Assembly (NCBI RefSeq): GCF_004364125.1
Contig: NZ_SNZV01000009.1
Location: 124,001 to 188,000, forward strand
Reading direction: 5' to 3'
Length of the DNA: 64,000 nucleotides
From: Sphingobacterium paludis
GTDB taxonomy: Bacteria > Bacteroidota > Bacteroidia > Sphingobacteriales > Sphingobacteriaceae
The stretch's first letter is position 1; every line of letters starts with the position of its first letter. The position numbers were made by a program, and so were the translations under genes. Below, one piece after another: positions 35,823 to 44,684 of the stretch. The notes under the pieces are model-generated. The model searched no databases. It was given only the letters and a program-made list of their open reading frames with translations, and had not been told where the DNA came from.

Positions 35823-36980
35823 ATGCTACACGATCCGAATCACTTATATATTTTCGACACCACGCTTCGCGATGGCGAGCAAGTACCAGGCTGTCAGTTA
35901 ACCACACCGGAAAAAATCGAAATAGCGAAAGATCTGGAATCATTGGGTGTAGATATTATCGAGGCCGGATTTCCGGTATCCAGCCCCGGCGACTTTCAAT
36001 CTGTCGTCGAACTTTCCAAGGCTGTAGAAAATGTAATTATCTGTGCACTTACACGGGCACATAAAAACGATATTGATGTCGCCGCAGATGCGCTAAAGTT
36101 TGCGAAGCGCCCCCGTATACATACCGGAATCGGAGCATCAGACATGCATATCAAATATAAATTCAACTCCACGCGTGAAGAGATTTTAGAACGGGCAGTG
36201 GCTGCTGTTAAGCATGCGAAGTCATACGTGGAAGATGTGGAATTCTATGCAGAAGATGCCGGACGAGCCGATCTGGCCTACCTCGCGCAGATGGTCGAAG
36301 CTGTTATCGCAGCGGGAGCAACCGTCGTCAACATTCCCGACACCAATGGTTATTGCCTGCCCGATCAATATGGTGCGAAGATCGCCTACCTGAAAGAACA
36401 CGTCAGCAATATCGATCAAGCCATTATTTCAGCACATTGCCATAACGACTTGGGATTGGCAACCGCCAACTCTGTTGCCGCGGTTCAACATGGTGCCCGT
36501 CAAGTGGAATGTACGATAAACGGCATTGGCGAGCGTGCGGGAAACACATCTTTGGAAGAAGTTGCCATGATTTTGAAAGTTCACCAACAGCAATTCCCGG
36601 GATTAACGTCTAACATCAATAGCAAGTTATTTACCGCTATCTCGCAAAAGGTAAGCTCCATGATGCGGATGCCGGTGCAACCCAATAAGGCGATCGTTGG
36701 AAAAAATGCATTCGCGCATAGCTCAGGAATACACCAAGACGGGTTCTTGAAACATCGGGAAAACTATGAAATTATTCGGCCAGAAGATGTGGGACTAGAT
36801 GAAGCGGGTATTATTTTAACGGCTCGCTCCGGACGCCATGCTTTAAAACACCACCTCGAGCGACTAGGTTACCAATTGGATAAAGAAGAGCTTGCTGCTA
36901 CGTATGAAAAGTTCTTGGTCATCGCTGATGCCAAGAAAGATCTATGCGACGATGATCTTAAGGCATTAATGCAGTCCTAA
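35823..36980 (+). CDS. leuA: 2-isopropylmalate synthase (short form)
   Basis: A 385-residue enzyme condensing acetyl-CoA with 2-ketoisovalerate, the committed step of leucine synthesis. The TIM-barrel motifs FDTTLRDGEQVPGCQ, the metal-binding HCHNDLGLA and GIGERAGN are present, and NAFAHSSGIHQDG lies in the linker. The protein ends after the helical subdomain and lacks the roughly 120-residue C-terminal regulatory domain of leucine-inhibited LeuA. Short forms are common in Bacteroidota. Homocitrate synthase is a less likely alternative; context favours LeuA. Confidence 0.95.
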   Translation: MLHDPNHLYIFDTTLRDGEQVPGCQLTTPEKIEIAKDLESLGVDIIEAGFPVSSPGDFQSVVELSKAVENVIICALTRAHKNDIDVAADALKFAKRPRIHTGIGASDMHIKYKFNSTREEILERAVAAVKHAKSYVEDVEFYAEDAGRADLAYLAQMVEAVIAAGATVVNIPDTNGYCLPDQYGAKIAYLKEHVSNIDQAIISAHCHNDLGLATANSVAAVQHGARQVECTINGIGERAGNTSLEEVAMILKVHQQQFPGLTSNINSKLFTAISQKVSSMMRMPVQPNKAIVGKNAFAHSSGIHQDGFLKHRENYEIIRPEDVGLDEAGIILTARSGRHALKHHLERLGYQLDKEELAATYEKFLVIADAKKDLCDDDLKALMQS

Positions 36981-37021
36981 ACGAAAATTATAAACAGGCC
37001 GTCTATAAAGCGATTAATACT

Positions 37022-37134
37022 CGTCATTGCGAGAAGGAGGGACGACGACGACGACCGCCGGAGGCAGCTCCGAAGGAAACCAATCTCACAAAATCAAAAT
37101 GCAGATTGCCTCGTCACACTTTCTTGCAATGACG
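37022..37134. repeat. Palindromic intergenic repeat, copy P2
   Basis: The arms CGTCATTGCGAGAAGGAGG...CAATCT (37022-37086) and AGATTGCCTCGTC...TTGCAATGACG (37103-37134) correspond to P1. The left arm carries about 27 extra bases (rich in CCGCCGGAGG), so it is partly unpaired. It lies between leuA and ilvA. Confidence 0.85.
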
Positions 37135-37239
37135 TATGTTTTAGTTCATCGATAATCAGGTTAGATAGCCCTTCATAAATTTCATAGTATGTACAGGCAC
37201 TACAACAATACTGCTGAGGGTTTCCTAATCAGAAAAGGT

Positions 37240-37384
37240 TTTTGAATTTTAAATTTTGACCTTCAACCGCTACCCCCTCCCTTTTGACTTTTTAACCGAG
37301 CGGAGGAAGCTTATCGAGATAATTTTGACTTTTAGCCGCTACCCCGTCCCTTTTGACTTTTTAATTTTTAATTTTTACTTTTAA
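37240..37384. repeat. Degenerate TTTTGACTT array with a 29-bp direct repeat before ilvA (array H)
   Basis: A unit starting CCGCTACCCC and ending TTTTGACTTTTTAA is present at 37267-37295 and 37336-37364 with one mismatch (period 69). Further TTTTGACTT words surround it, ending at the ilvA ATG. No gene is present between leuA and ilvA; together with P2 the repeats explain most of that 406-bp gap. Confidence 0.85.
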
Positions 37385-37386
37385 AA

Positions 37387-38634
37387 ATGGATCTTTCGAC
37401 CCTGACCATAGACTCCCAGCAGGCTGCAGAGCGCATCAAAGATGTCGTCTATCGCACACCGCTACAGTATAACTTACATCTGTCTGAAAAATACGACGCC
37501 GAGATTTATTTAAAACGCGAGGACCTACAAGTGGTACGATCGTATAAACTTCGTGGCGCCTACAATAAAATTGTCAGCCTTTCGGAAGCAGAACGAAGCA
37601 AAGGCGTTACCTGCGCCAGTGCGGGCAACCATGCACAGGGTGTCGCGCTCTCCTGCAAAAAATTAAACATCAAGGGTGTTATATTTATGCCCGGCCCTAC
37701 CCCGCGACAAAAGATTACACAGACAGAAATGTGGGGTAATGGAAACATTGAAATTGTCCTGACGGGAGATACCTTTGACGATTGTCAACGAGCAGCCTTG
37801 GACTATAGTCAAGAGCATGGGATGACCTTTATTCCCCCCTTTGACGATGTAAAAGTTATTGAAGGGCAAGGAACGGTAGCTGTCGAAATTTTAGAAGATC
37901 TACCCGATCTGGATGCCATTTTTATCCCGATAGGTGGCGGTGGTCTCTCTTCCGGTGTAAGCTATCATATGAAAAAGTTTGCTCCGCAAGTGAAGTTGTA
38001 CGGCGTTGAACCCGAAGGAGCACCTTCCATGCTAGCCGCGTTAGAAAACGGTAGCCCTATAGAGCTGGAGCAAATCAACAAATTTGTGGATGGCGCCGCT
38101 GTCAAAAAAATAGGCGCATTGACTTACGCGATCAGCAGCCAATTATTGGATAGCGTCAAACCTATTCCGGAAGGAAAGATCTGTACAACGATATTGCAAC
38201 TTTATAACAAAGACGCGATTGTGGCCGAACCTGCTGGTGCACTATCTATCGCGGCTTTGGAATTTCACAAAGAAGAAATTAAAGGAAAAAAAGTGGTTTG
38301 TGTGGTTTCCGGAGGAAATAACGATATCGATCGGATGAGCGAGATCAAGGAAATGTCACTCCTTTATGAAGGGTTTAAGCACTACTTCATCGTCCGTTTC
38401 CCGCAACGACCTGGTGCACTTCGCCTGCTCGTTACCGAAGTACTCGGGCCCAAGGACGATATTACAAGGTTTGAGTATATCAAAAAGACAGAGCGTGAGC
38501 GAGGGCCAGCGTTGATTGGTATCGAGCTTAATGATCCGAAAGATTATACCAGCTTTATTGAACGCATGAAAGCCTATAAATTTGACTTTATAGAAATCAA
38601 TAAAGATCAAACCCTCTTCGAGTACTTGGTATAG
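37387..38634 (+). CDS. ilvA: Threonine dehydratase (threonine ammonia-lyase)
   Basis: A 415-residue PLP enzyme producing 2-ketobutyrate for isoleucine. The PLP lysine lies in VRSYKLRGAYNK, the phosphate-binding loop is IGGGGLSSG, and a single ACT-like regulatory domain follows at about 330-415 (HYFIVRFPQRPGALRLLVTEV). It closes the BCAA cluster and is followed by a strong terminator. The regulatory domain indicates a biosynthetic rather than catabolic enzyme. Confidence 0.96.
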   Translation: MDLSTLTIDSQQAAERIKDVVYRTPLQYNLHLSEKYDAEIYLKREDLQVVRSYKLRGAYNKIVSLSEAERSKGVTCASAGNHAQGVALSCKKLNIKGVIFMPGPTPRQKITQTEMWGNGNIEIVLTGDTFDDCQRAALDYSQEHGMTFIPPFDDVKVIEGQGTVAVEILEDLPDLDAIFIPIGGGGLSSGVSYHMKKFAPQVKLYGVEPEGAPSMLAALENGSPIELEQINKFVDGAAVKKIGALTYAISSQLLDSVKPIPEGKICTTILQLYNKDAIVAEPAGALSIAALEFHKEEIKGKKVVCVVSGGNNDIDRMSEIKEMSLLYEGFKHYFIVRFPQRPGALRLLVTEVLGPKDDITRFEYIKKTERERGPALIGIELNDPKDYTSFIERMKAYKFDFIEINKDQTLFEYLV

Positions 38635-38646
38635 ACAGTCAGGAAA

Positions 38647-38693
38647 AAAACAAATGCCCCCGAAAACCTATATTTTTCGGGGGCATTTGTTTT
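38647..38693. terminator. Bidirectional terminator between ilvA and S41 peptidase gene
   Basis: A perfect 20-bp stem (38647-38666 with 38674-38693, core CAAATGCCCCCG / CGGGGGCATTTG) with a 7-nt loop and A/T tracts at both ends. It separates two convergent genes. Confidence 0.95.
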
Positions 38694-38729
38694 TCAGCGC
38701 TATTTACAGTGCCAAATCGCGCTACGCAC

Positions 38730-40205
38730 TTATTTTATCAAATTCTTTTCGGCTGGTTTATTAACAACGCCTATCTTCGTCTGTCTTGACGGATTTGAAG
38801 CCGTCCCCCGAGCAACAGCAGATCGATTTAAGGTACTACCCGTGGCACCGCTGCCGTTAGACTCACTAATTGCCCGTGCGATCATATTTTCGCGAGGGTC
38901 GCCAAAGTTCCGATAAACATCATCGTATACGTTAGGTACATCGACGAAGAGGCCGTCCCAATAATCGGTATCGCCGTTACTGTTCAACGTTTTAAAGGAA
39001 GCCGCCCAAAGAGAAATTTCACCGCCCATTATCTCCTGCCCGAAGAAACCTACGGGCTTACCATAGGTACGATTTGCTTCGGCAATCAGGACTACTTTCA
39101 TATGGGGCTTCAAGACATTGATCAATAGCTCCGCGGCCGAAGCCGTTGCGTCCGTAACTAAGAAGTATACCTTGGTTAATTCCAAGTTATTGTTTCGGAC
39201 GAAATTAACAGGTCTAAAGTCGTACTCACTTGACGCACGTACCGTATAAGGTTGCAAATTTGCATTAACTTGGTAAGTGAACATACGTTTACCCGCGCCG
39301 GATGCCGGTATAATTTTGTTCGCTAAATATTGTGCCGTGTGCACATAGCCTCCTGTATTGTAGCGCATATCCACAATAAGTTCTTTGATCCCTTCCGTTT
39401 CAAAACGCTGAAAAATACGTTGAAAATCCTGATAGTTTTGATTGGAGTTGGTCACCTCTTCAAAAGATGAAAAAGCGAGATACCCCATCTTCGTCGTACC
39501 ATTATAAACGGTATCCGCGAGGATAGGTCTGATGGTATACGTTTCATTTGCCAAGCTACTCTCGACTTCTTCGCCATTCACGTTTCGAACTTTCAAGCTC
39601 ATGGTGCCTGCATCTAGTGCGGCGTCAATTCTTCCAGGGATTGAACCCAAGACACGGCAAGACCTAGTGGCACCAACACCCTGACACTCATAGGGAGCCG
39701 TCATATTCCCATCACCGTTCAGCGACAACAGTATCGCGCCCCGCGAGATTCCCGCGCGCTGCGCAGGCGATCCGCCCTCTACAAAGTAAACATATGGGGC
39801 AGCCGCTGTCTCGGAAATAATATGCCAACTGAAATACACGCCAAACCCCGTATTGGTATCCATGCGTACGCCGCTGCTACGCCCCAATTGAGAACCGTCT
39901 GCATTTTCCAAAAATGAAAAGCGGTCTATACTTCCAGCATATCCAGCATGATAAGGCGTAAGCCCTTTAAGGGCATTCAACAAACTGAGATTACTAGTAT
40001 AATTAGCTGTGAACGTCCTAAGAATGCGGTTGTCGGGCACATACTCGGTCCACAAAGACTGTAAATTGTAATAATAATAGATACTATCGCGTATCAGCTC
40101 TTCCTTCGTGTCGACAGGTTCGGGCGTAGGTGTATCCAAATCTTTCTTACACCCGATAGCCAAGCCGATGCAAAGCAGGAGCATTAAATATTTACTTACT
40201 TTCAT
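38730..40205 (-). CDS. S41-family peptidase, lipoprotein
   Basis: A 491-residue C-terminal-processing-type serine protease. The signal peptide ends in the lipobox LAIGC (C19), so it is a lipoprotein. A PDZ-like segment (GGSPAQRAGISRGAILLSLNG) follows, then the catalytic domain with the probable Ser in TASAAELL and Lys in RTYGKPVG. The C-terminal 40 residues are Ser/Thr/Asn-rich and probably disordered. It is a single gene. Homologues in Bacteroidota are envelope proteases of unknown target. Confidence 0.92.
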   Translation of the reverse strand: MKVSKYLMLLLCIGLAIGCKKDLDTPTPEPVDTKEELIRDSIYYYYNLQSLWTEYVPDNRILRTFTANYTSNLSLLNALKGLTPYHAGYAGSIDRFSFLENADGSQLGRSSGVRMDTNTGFGVYFSWHIISETAAAPYVYFVEGGSPAQRAGISRGAILLSLNGDGNMTAPYECQGVGATRSCRVLGSIPGRIDAALDAGTMSLKVRNVNGEEVESSLANETYTIRPILADTVYNGTTKMGYLAFSSFEEVTNSNQNYQDFQRIFQRFETEGIKELIVDMRYNTGGYVHTAQYLANKIIPASGAGKRMFTYQVNANLQPYTVRASSEYDFRPVNFVRNNNLELTKVYFLVTDATASAAELLINVLKPHMKVVLIAEANRTYGKPVGFFGQEIMGGEISLWAASFKTLNSNGDTDYWDGLFVDVPNVYDDVYRNFGDPRENMIARAISESNGSGATGSTLNRSAVARGTASNPSRQTKIGVVNKPAEKNLIK

Positions 40206-40357
40206 CTAGTTCAATAAATTAGCAATTTATTACGAATATACGACGAAATATTATGCTGTGGATTTCGCCGTCTAAATTTAACATATTTTATAGGTGATAA
40301 ACGACAAACAATACTGCAAAACAATTGTTTAACTTGGTAAACGTAAGAAATAAGCCT

Positions 40358-40876
40358 ATGAAAGCTTCAAGCATTTTATTTTTCCTGACGATGATAAGTT
40401 TCGTCACATTCGGACAAACAGACAAGAGCAAAAGACCCAGTCCACCAGATAGCGTAAAGGTCAAAACTACGGATGGCGTGACTATAGCCATTCATTACAG
40501 TAAGCCTTCGTTGAAGGGCCGGCAATTGGGAGTAGACATCGCTCCAGTGGGCAAAGTATGGCGTATGGGAGCCAACGAAGCAACGACTTTTGCAGTGGAT
40601 AAAAACGTAACTATCGACGGGAAAGCCTTGCCTGCGGGAAAATATAGTTTATACAGTATCCCGGGCGAACAGCAGTCTACTATCATTTTCAACAAAACAT
40701 GGAATCAATGGGGCACGAAGTACGATGAAAGTCAAGATGCTCTGCGTGTCGAGGTAAGCAGTGTGCAAAGCGCCACCAATCAAGAACAATTTACCATACA
40801 AGTAGCACCTTCCGGTACGGTAACATCCAGTTGGGGAACATATACAGTTCCGTTTAGCGTAAAGGCTGCAAAATAA
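40358..40876 (+). CDS. DUF2911-family exported protein
   Basis: A 172-residue exported protein whose signal peptide MKASSILFFLTMISFVTFG supports the ATG at 40358; the frame is open from 40325. The body (VTIAIHYSKPSLKGR, VWRMGANEATTF, LPAGKYSLYSIPG, WGTKYDESQDALRV) matches the DUF2911 family, small beta proteins common in Bacteroidota without known function. It is monocistronic, divergent from the S41 gene, and ends before palindromic repeat P3. Confidence 0.88.
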   Translation: MKASSILFFLTMISFVTFGQTDKSKRPSPPDSVKVKTTDGVTIAIHYSKPSLKGRQLGVDIAPVGKVWRMGANEATTFAVDKNVTIDGKALPAGKYSLYSIPGEQQSTIIFNKTWNQWGTKYDESQDALRVEVSSVQSATNQEQFTIQVAPSGTVTSSWGTYTVPFSVKAAK

Positions 40877-40942
40877 GCCCAAGCTGGCAACTGCTAAAAA
40901 AACGTTGTCTCAAAGCGAGATGTTAGCGTTATGAAGAAAGAG

Positions 40943-41020
40943 AAACGACGACGAAGCAATCTGCACGTTTACAAACGTAAGATTGCTTCGTCTTGTCATC
41001 CTCTGTTGCGACTATTTTTT
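40943..41020. repeat. Palindromic intergenic repeat, copy P3
   Basis: GACGAAGCAATCT (40950-40962) pairs perfectly with AGATTGCTTCGTC (40980-40992), with a further inner pair ACGTTT/AAACGT (40965-40970, 40973-40978). The outer arms are worn. It lies between the convergent DUF2911 and S9 genes and could act as their shared terminator. Confidence 0.85.
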
Positions 41021-41069
41021 TCAGGCTATTAACCTTACAGACGCGCCTTTTATATTGGGTATAACCCGC

Positions 41070-43478
41070 TTAATTTTTGTTTTTCAGATACTTTTCCAAA
41101 AACTGATCTTGCTCCCAAAGCGTGTGCAGGATATTTTCCTCCGAAGCATAGCCATGCGCCTCGAATGGAAGCAGCACCATCCTTACAGGGGCACCCAGAT
41201 TTTTCAACGCTTGGAAGTATCGTTCCGTTTGTAAAGTAAACGTTCCTGGATTATTATCTGCTGCACCATGAATCAGTAACATCGGAGTTTTCATTTTATC
41301 GGCATTCATGAAGGGCGACATCGTGTTATATATCGCGGGCACATCCCAATAATTACGTTGCTCTCGTTGGAAACCAAATGGAGTTAACGTTCTATTGTAG
41401 GCGCCAGAACGCGCAATACCTACCGCAAATAGCTTGGAATGCGTCAGTAAGTTTGCCGTCATAAAAGCGCCATAAGAGTGCCCCCCTACGCCAACTTTTG
41501 TCCGATCTATGTAACCCAATTTATCCACAGCGTCAATAGCTGCTTCACCATTCGCTACGAGTTGCTCGATGAACGTATCGTTCGGCTCTGTTTCTCCTTC
41601 ACCAATAATTGGGAATGCTGCATCATCCAGTACGGCATATCCTTTGGTCACCCAATATACAAAAGAACCGTACGATGGATAGGTAAACTCATAAGGACTT
41701 GCCGTGTTTTGACCTGCGGTTGCTTTATCCTTGTATTCGGTAGGATAGGCCCAAATTAATAAAGGAAGCTTTTCCTTTTTGTTCATATCGTAGCCGGCAG
41801 GAAGATAAAGCGTACCCGATAAATCTACACCGTCTTTGCGTTTGTAATGAATAACTTCCTTATGAACACCTGTCAACGCTTTAAACGGATTTTCAAGTTG
41901 CGTAAGTGCTTGCGTCTTCCCCGTTTTCATATTTTTAACGTAATAGTTTGGATATTCCGTTGGCGATTGAATCGACACCAAGATTTCGCTTTTTTTCAAG
42001 TCGATGATACGCGAGATATCCTCTTTTTTTCCTTTTACATTAGAGCTGTACAGTCGTTTTTTCTTCAATGTGTTGAAATCGAGCTCATCAACAAATGGAA
42101 ACTGTCCGTCTTTTGTGAAACCATCACCGATCCAATAACTTCTTCCGTTATCCACCAGCATCACATAAGCGCCAAATTCATTTTTTACGGTATGCACATT
42201 GCCCGGAGCGCTGTACACATCCTGTGAATTGCGTTCGGAGATCACTTTTGAACTTTTCGTAGTGGGATTCAACAAGAAAATTTTCTCATTCCGCGTATCA
42301 TACCACTGCGTATAAACTAACGCGTGCTCCTTATCGCCCCATAGCGCGCCGGCATATCGATCGGCAACTTTCATCAGCGAGGTTGCAGCCTGATCAAAAG
42401 GAGCATCCCAAGAGAAAAGTTCATCGCGCCATTCCACCTTTTTCGTAGCGTCGCCACCGTCCAAAGCCTCGACATACACCAAAGTAGCTGGCTTATCGGT
42501 ACGCCAAGATAGATTGCGCTTGCCTGTACGGGTGGATGAAAAGCCTTTCGGCAACACCTCGATCAAAGGCGATTCATTGACCACCTTTACCTTACTTTTT
42601 GTTGCCAGATCAAAAACAGCTGTCTCTTGCGGGAAGTTGTAATACGGAACAACGTATGAAAAAGGACGCTTCACCATAGCGAGCAAAACATACTTGCCAT
42701 CTGGAGAGAACGAACGTTGGCTATACATCGCTGCATCGAACATTTTCGTTTGCTGCCCCTGCAAGTTGACGGTATAAAGCTCCGAGGTCGACAATGTTTC
42801 GAAATTCGTTTCATCTTGTGGGTTTTTCAAGAGGTCTTGATACGTCCGCAACTGCGATATTTGACCATCGCTGGTCGATACAGTGGGTCCTTTAGGCAGA
42901 TCCTTGCTGCTGTCTATCCAAGCAGCACGATTTGCCGGTAGCTTGGAAACTAACATCTGCGAGCCATCTCTATACCACTGAATGGGGTTTCCCATACTGG
43001 CATTTAAATCCGCTTCTGTTAGTTTTTTTGCCGTAGCTGTGGCAATATCTACAAGCCAAAGCTCTAGACCGGCCCCTGTGCTATTGGTAAATGCTAAGTT
43101 CTTCGAGTTGGGCGAGAAGCTGACGTTGGCAATGCGGGCATCGCTGGGTAGCCCTTTGACTTGTGTTTCTTCAGACGCACCAAATTTCTTGATTTTTAGA
43201 TTGTTCACGTAGTTGGTTGCACTACTCATGTTGGTCGCAGGATTGACGCGCAAGCCACCCAACCGCACTTCCGGTTGGTTTAAATCATCTAAGCTCTTGT
43301 ACGTAGAACGGTAAGATAGCAAAATCCAGTTTTCATCCGGACTAATGCTTACGGACGGGGGACGTTGATAATCGGCAAGTTGCAGAATTTCTGACGTAGG
43401 CTTTTGATACGTTATGTTTTCTTGTGCAAAGGCTGTAGCCCCCCACAACAGAAACATAACACTAAAAAATGGTTTCAT
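41070..43478 (-). CDS. S9-family (glutamyl endopeptidase-like) serine peptidase
   Basis: An 802-residue exported prolyl-oligopeptidase-fold protein. The signal peptide (MKPFFSVMFLLWGATAFA) is followed by a beta-propeller (about 40-500) and an alpha/beta hydrolase domain (about 540-800). The catalytic triad is visible: Ser in GGHSYGAFM, Asp in LIHGAADNN and His in FEAHGYASEE. The GHSYGAFMTANLL stretch is typical of the subgroup containing chloroplast glutamyl endopeptidase, rather than DPP4. It probably degrades peptides in the periplasm. It is a single gene. Confidence 0.93.
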   Translation of the reverse strand: MKPFFSVMFLLWGATAFAQENITYQKPTSEILQLADYQRPPSVSISPDENWILLSYRSTYKSLDDLNQPEVRLGGLRVNPATNMSSATNYVNNLKIKKFGASEETQVKGLPSDARIANVSFSPNSKNLAFTNSTGAGLELWLVDIATATAKKLTEADLNASMGNPIQWYRDGSQMLVSKLPANRAAWIDSSKDLPKGPTVSTSDGQISQLRTYQDLLKNPQDETNFETLSTSELYTVNLQGQQTKMFDAAMYSQRSFSPDGKYVLLAMVKRPFSYVVPYYNFPQETAVFDLATKSKVKVVNESPLIEVLPKGFSSTRTGKRNLSWRTDKPATLVYVEALDGGDATKKVEWRDELFSWDAPFDQAATSLMKVADRYAGALWGDKEHALVYTQWYDTRNEKIFLLNPTTKSSKVISERNSQDVYSAPGNVHTVKNEFGAYVMLVDNGRSYWIGDGFTKDGQFPFVDELDFNTLKKKRLYSSNVKGKKEDISRIIDLKKSEILVSIQSPTEYPNYYVKNMKTGKTQALTQLENPFKALTGVHKEVIHYKRKDGVDLSGTLYLPAGYDMNKKEKLPLLIWAYPTEYKDKATAGQNTASPYEFTYPSYGSFVYWVTKGYAVLDDAAFPIIGEGETEPNDTFIEQLVANGEAAIDAVDKLGYIDRTKVGVGGHSYGAFMTANLLTHSKLFAVGIARSGAYNRTLTPFGFQREQRNYWDVPAIYNTMSPFMNADKMKTPMLLIHGAADNNPGTFTLQTERYFQALKNLGAPVRMVLLPFEAHGYASEENILHTLWEQDQFLEKYLKNKN

Positions 43479-43991
43479 ATATAGCTGTTTTGTTGTTTAA
43501 TTGTCATCTGCCAACTCGTGGATCTAGATTGTATTATTCATATTTTGGTCGAAGATCGTGGATCCTCCATATGTTAATTAGATGCTACGAATCTAAACAT
43601 TTTTTTGGGCCTTGCAGCGATTACAATAAGAATGTTGCAGTTCTTAACCACGAATAAGTGGAGGGTTGAAATAGGCCCTTCAAATACCGTTCAAATAGTT
43701 TTGGATTCCGTAAAATATTACGCATTTTTTACGAAGGATTTTTATCAAGAAATTTGATTTTAAAGTTTTCAACATTCCTATCACACACTGTCTACCAGTA
43801 TTTTATAATAAAAAACGATCAGATAGGGCGCTTTATGGGCTCGCGTCGGTTCGCATGTGGAAAAGTATCATTAACTGCCGCAGATAAAATAGTGGATATT
43901 TGTTTCACTCAAAAAGTAAGTCTGCCTTTTGAGACTCGTGTTCTAAACTTCTAGGGTGTCTAGGCATCCGGCACATAAACTTAACAACATC
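43479..43991. other. Gene-free stretch upstream of the nrd operon
   Basis: About 510 bp between the S9 peptidase and nrdH. TAGTTTTG at 43696-43703 fits a -7 box, but no TTTG stands at the right distance. I looked for an NrdR box (paired ACACnnTATnnnGTGT-like) and a cobalamin riboswitch core and see neither. Short open frames here (43469-43657, 43754-43954) are not protein-like. Confidence 0.5.
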
Positions 43992-44225
43992 ATGGCAAGA
44001 ATCATTAAATTTGAAAAAAATGACTGTGCACCATGCGCACAGGTGTCAGCATACCTCGATAATAAGGGTATAACATACGAAACGATTAATCCTTTTGATC
44101 AGCCTGACTTAGCGGCAAAATTTCGCATCCGCACCGTACCAACGGTTCTTGTTTTAAACAATGAGGAAGTTCAACAACGCATTATAGGATTTAAGCCAGA
44201 AGAGTTGGCTTTAATCGCCTTGTAA
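43992..44225 (+). CDS. nrdH: NrdH-like thioredoxin/glutaredoxin-fold protein
   Basis: A 77-residue redoxin with an N-terminal CxxC (C12-A-P-C15) and the cis-proline motif RTVPTVLVL. By position it is the electron donor of the class Ib ribonucleotide reductase. I take the ATG at 43992 (MARIIKFEKND); a GTG 36 nt upstream would only add an unlikely tail. CAPC differs from the usual NrdH CVQC/CMQC, so it may be a thioredoxin-like replacement. The operon continues with nrdI 41 nt downstream. Confidence 0.8.
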   Translation: MARIIKFEKNDCAPCAQVSAYLDNKGITYETINPFDQPDLAAKFRIRTVPTVLVLNNEEVQQRIIGFKPEELALIAL

Positions 44226-44266
44226 ATTTACGACGAGTTGATCCGAAAATGAAAATCTAGCGCGCT

Positions 44267-44674
44267 ATGGTTCATCTGTATTACGATTCGAAAACCGGAA
44301 ATGTTCAACGCTTTATCAATAAGGTCATTCAAATTACGGGTTGGGACGCCCATAAAATTGAAGACAATCTAGCAATAGAAAATGCCGGACATCTGATAAC
44401 GTTTACGACAAAAATGGGCGCTGTGCCGGATAAGACACAGCGGTTTATGGATAACTATGCCAGCAAAATCTATTCGGTAACATCGAGCGGAAACCGAAAT
44501 TGGGGTAAAAATTTCGGACTAGCCGCTAATAAGATATCAGAAGGTTACGATATCCCATTGGCCATGAAGTTTGAGCTTTCCGGAACAATGGAGGATATCA
44601 ACCAATTTATTGACATTATTAAACACCAATACAATGATAGCAAACGAGGTAGCAAAAAATTGGATATTGCTTAA
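44267..44674 (+). CDS. nrdI: Class Ib RNR flavodoxin NrdI
   Basis: A 135-residue flavodoxin-like protein that supplies oxidant to assemble the dimanganese-tyrosyl cofactor of NrdF. The FMN phosphate loop is YYDSKTGNVQRF, and GNRNWGKNFGLAA is the family signature. Its end overlaps the open frame of nrdE, but the true nrdE start lies behind it. Confidence 0.93.
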   Translation: MVHLYYDSKTGNVQRFINKVIQITGWDAHKIEDNLAIENAGHLITFTTKMGAVPDKTQRFMDNYASKIYSVTSSGNRNWGKNFGLAANKISEGYDIPLAMKFELSGTMEDINQFIDIIKHQYNDSKRGSKKLDIA

Positions 44675-44684
44675 CAATGAAATC

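Noticed and set aside
40925..40992. Insertion sequence remnant around the P3 palindrome
   Set aside because: No transposase fragment or target-site duplication is visible; the palindrome fits the intergenic repeat family.
43956..43991. GTG start for nrdH
   Set aside because: The added residues are not redoxin-like and an ATG is available 36 nt downstream.
43479..43991. NrdR box or cobalamin riboswitch upstream of nrdHIEF
   Set aside because: No paired NrdR-like 16-mers and no riboswitch core could be found by eye.
44571..44684. Longer nrdE reading frame starting inside nrdI
   Set aside because: The extra 38 residues overlap nrdI in another frame and do not match NrdE; the ATG at 44685 lies just behind the nrdI stop codon.
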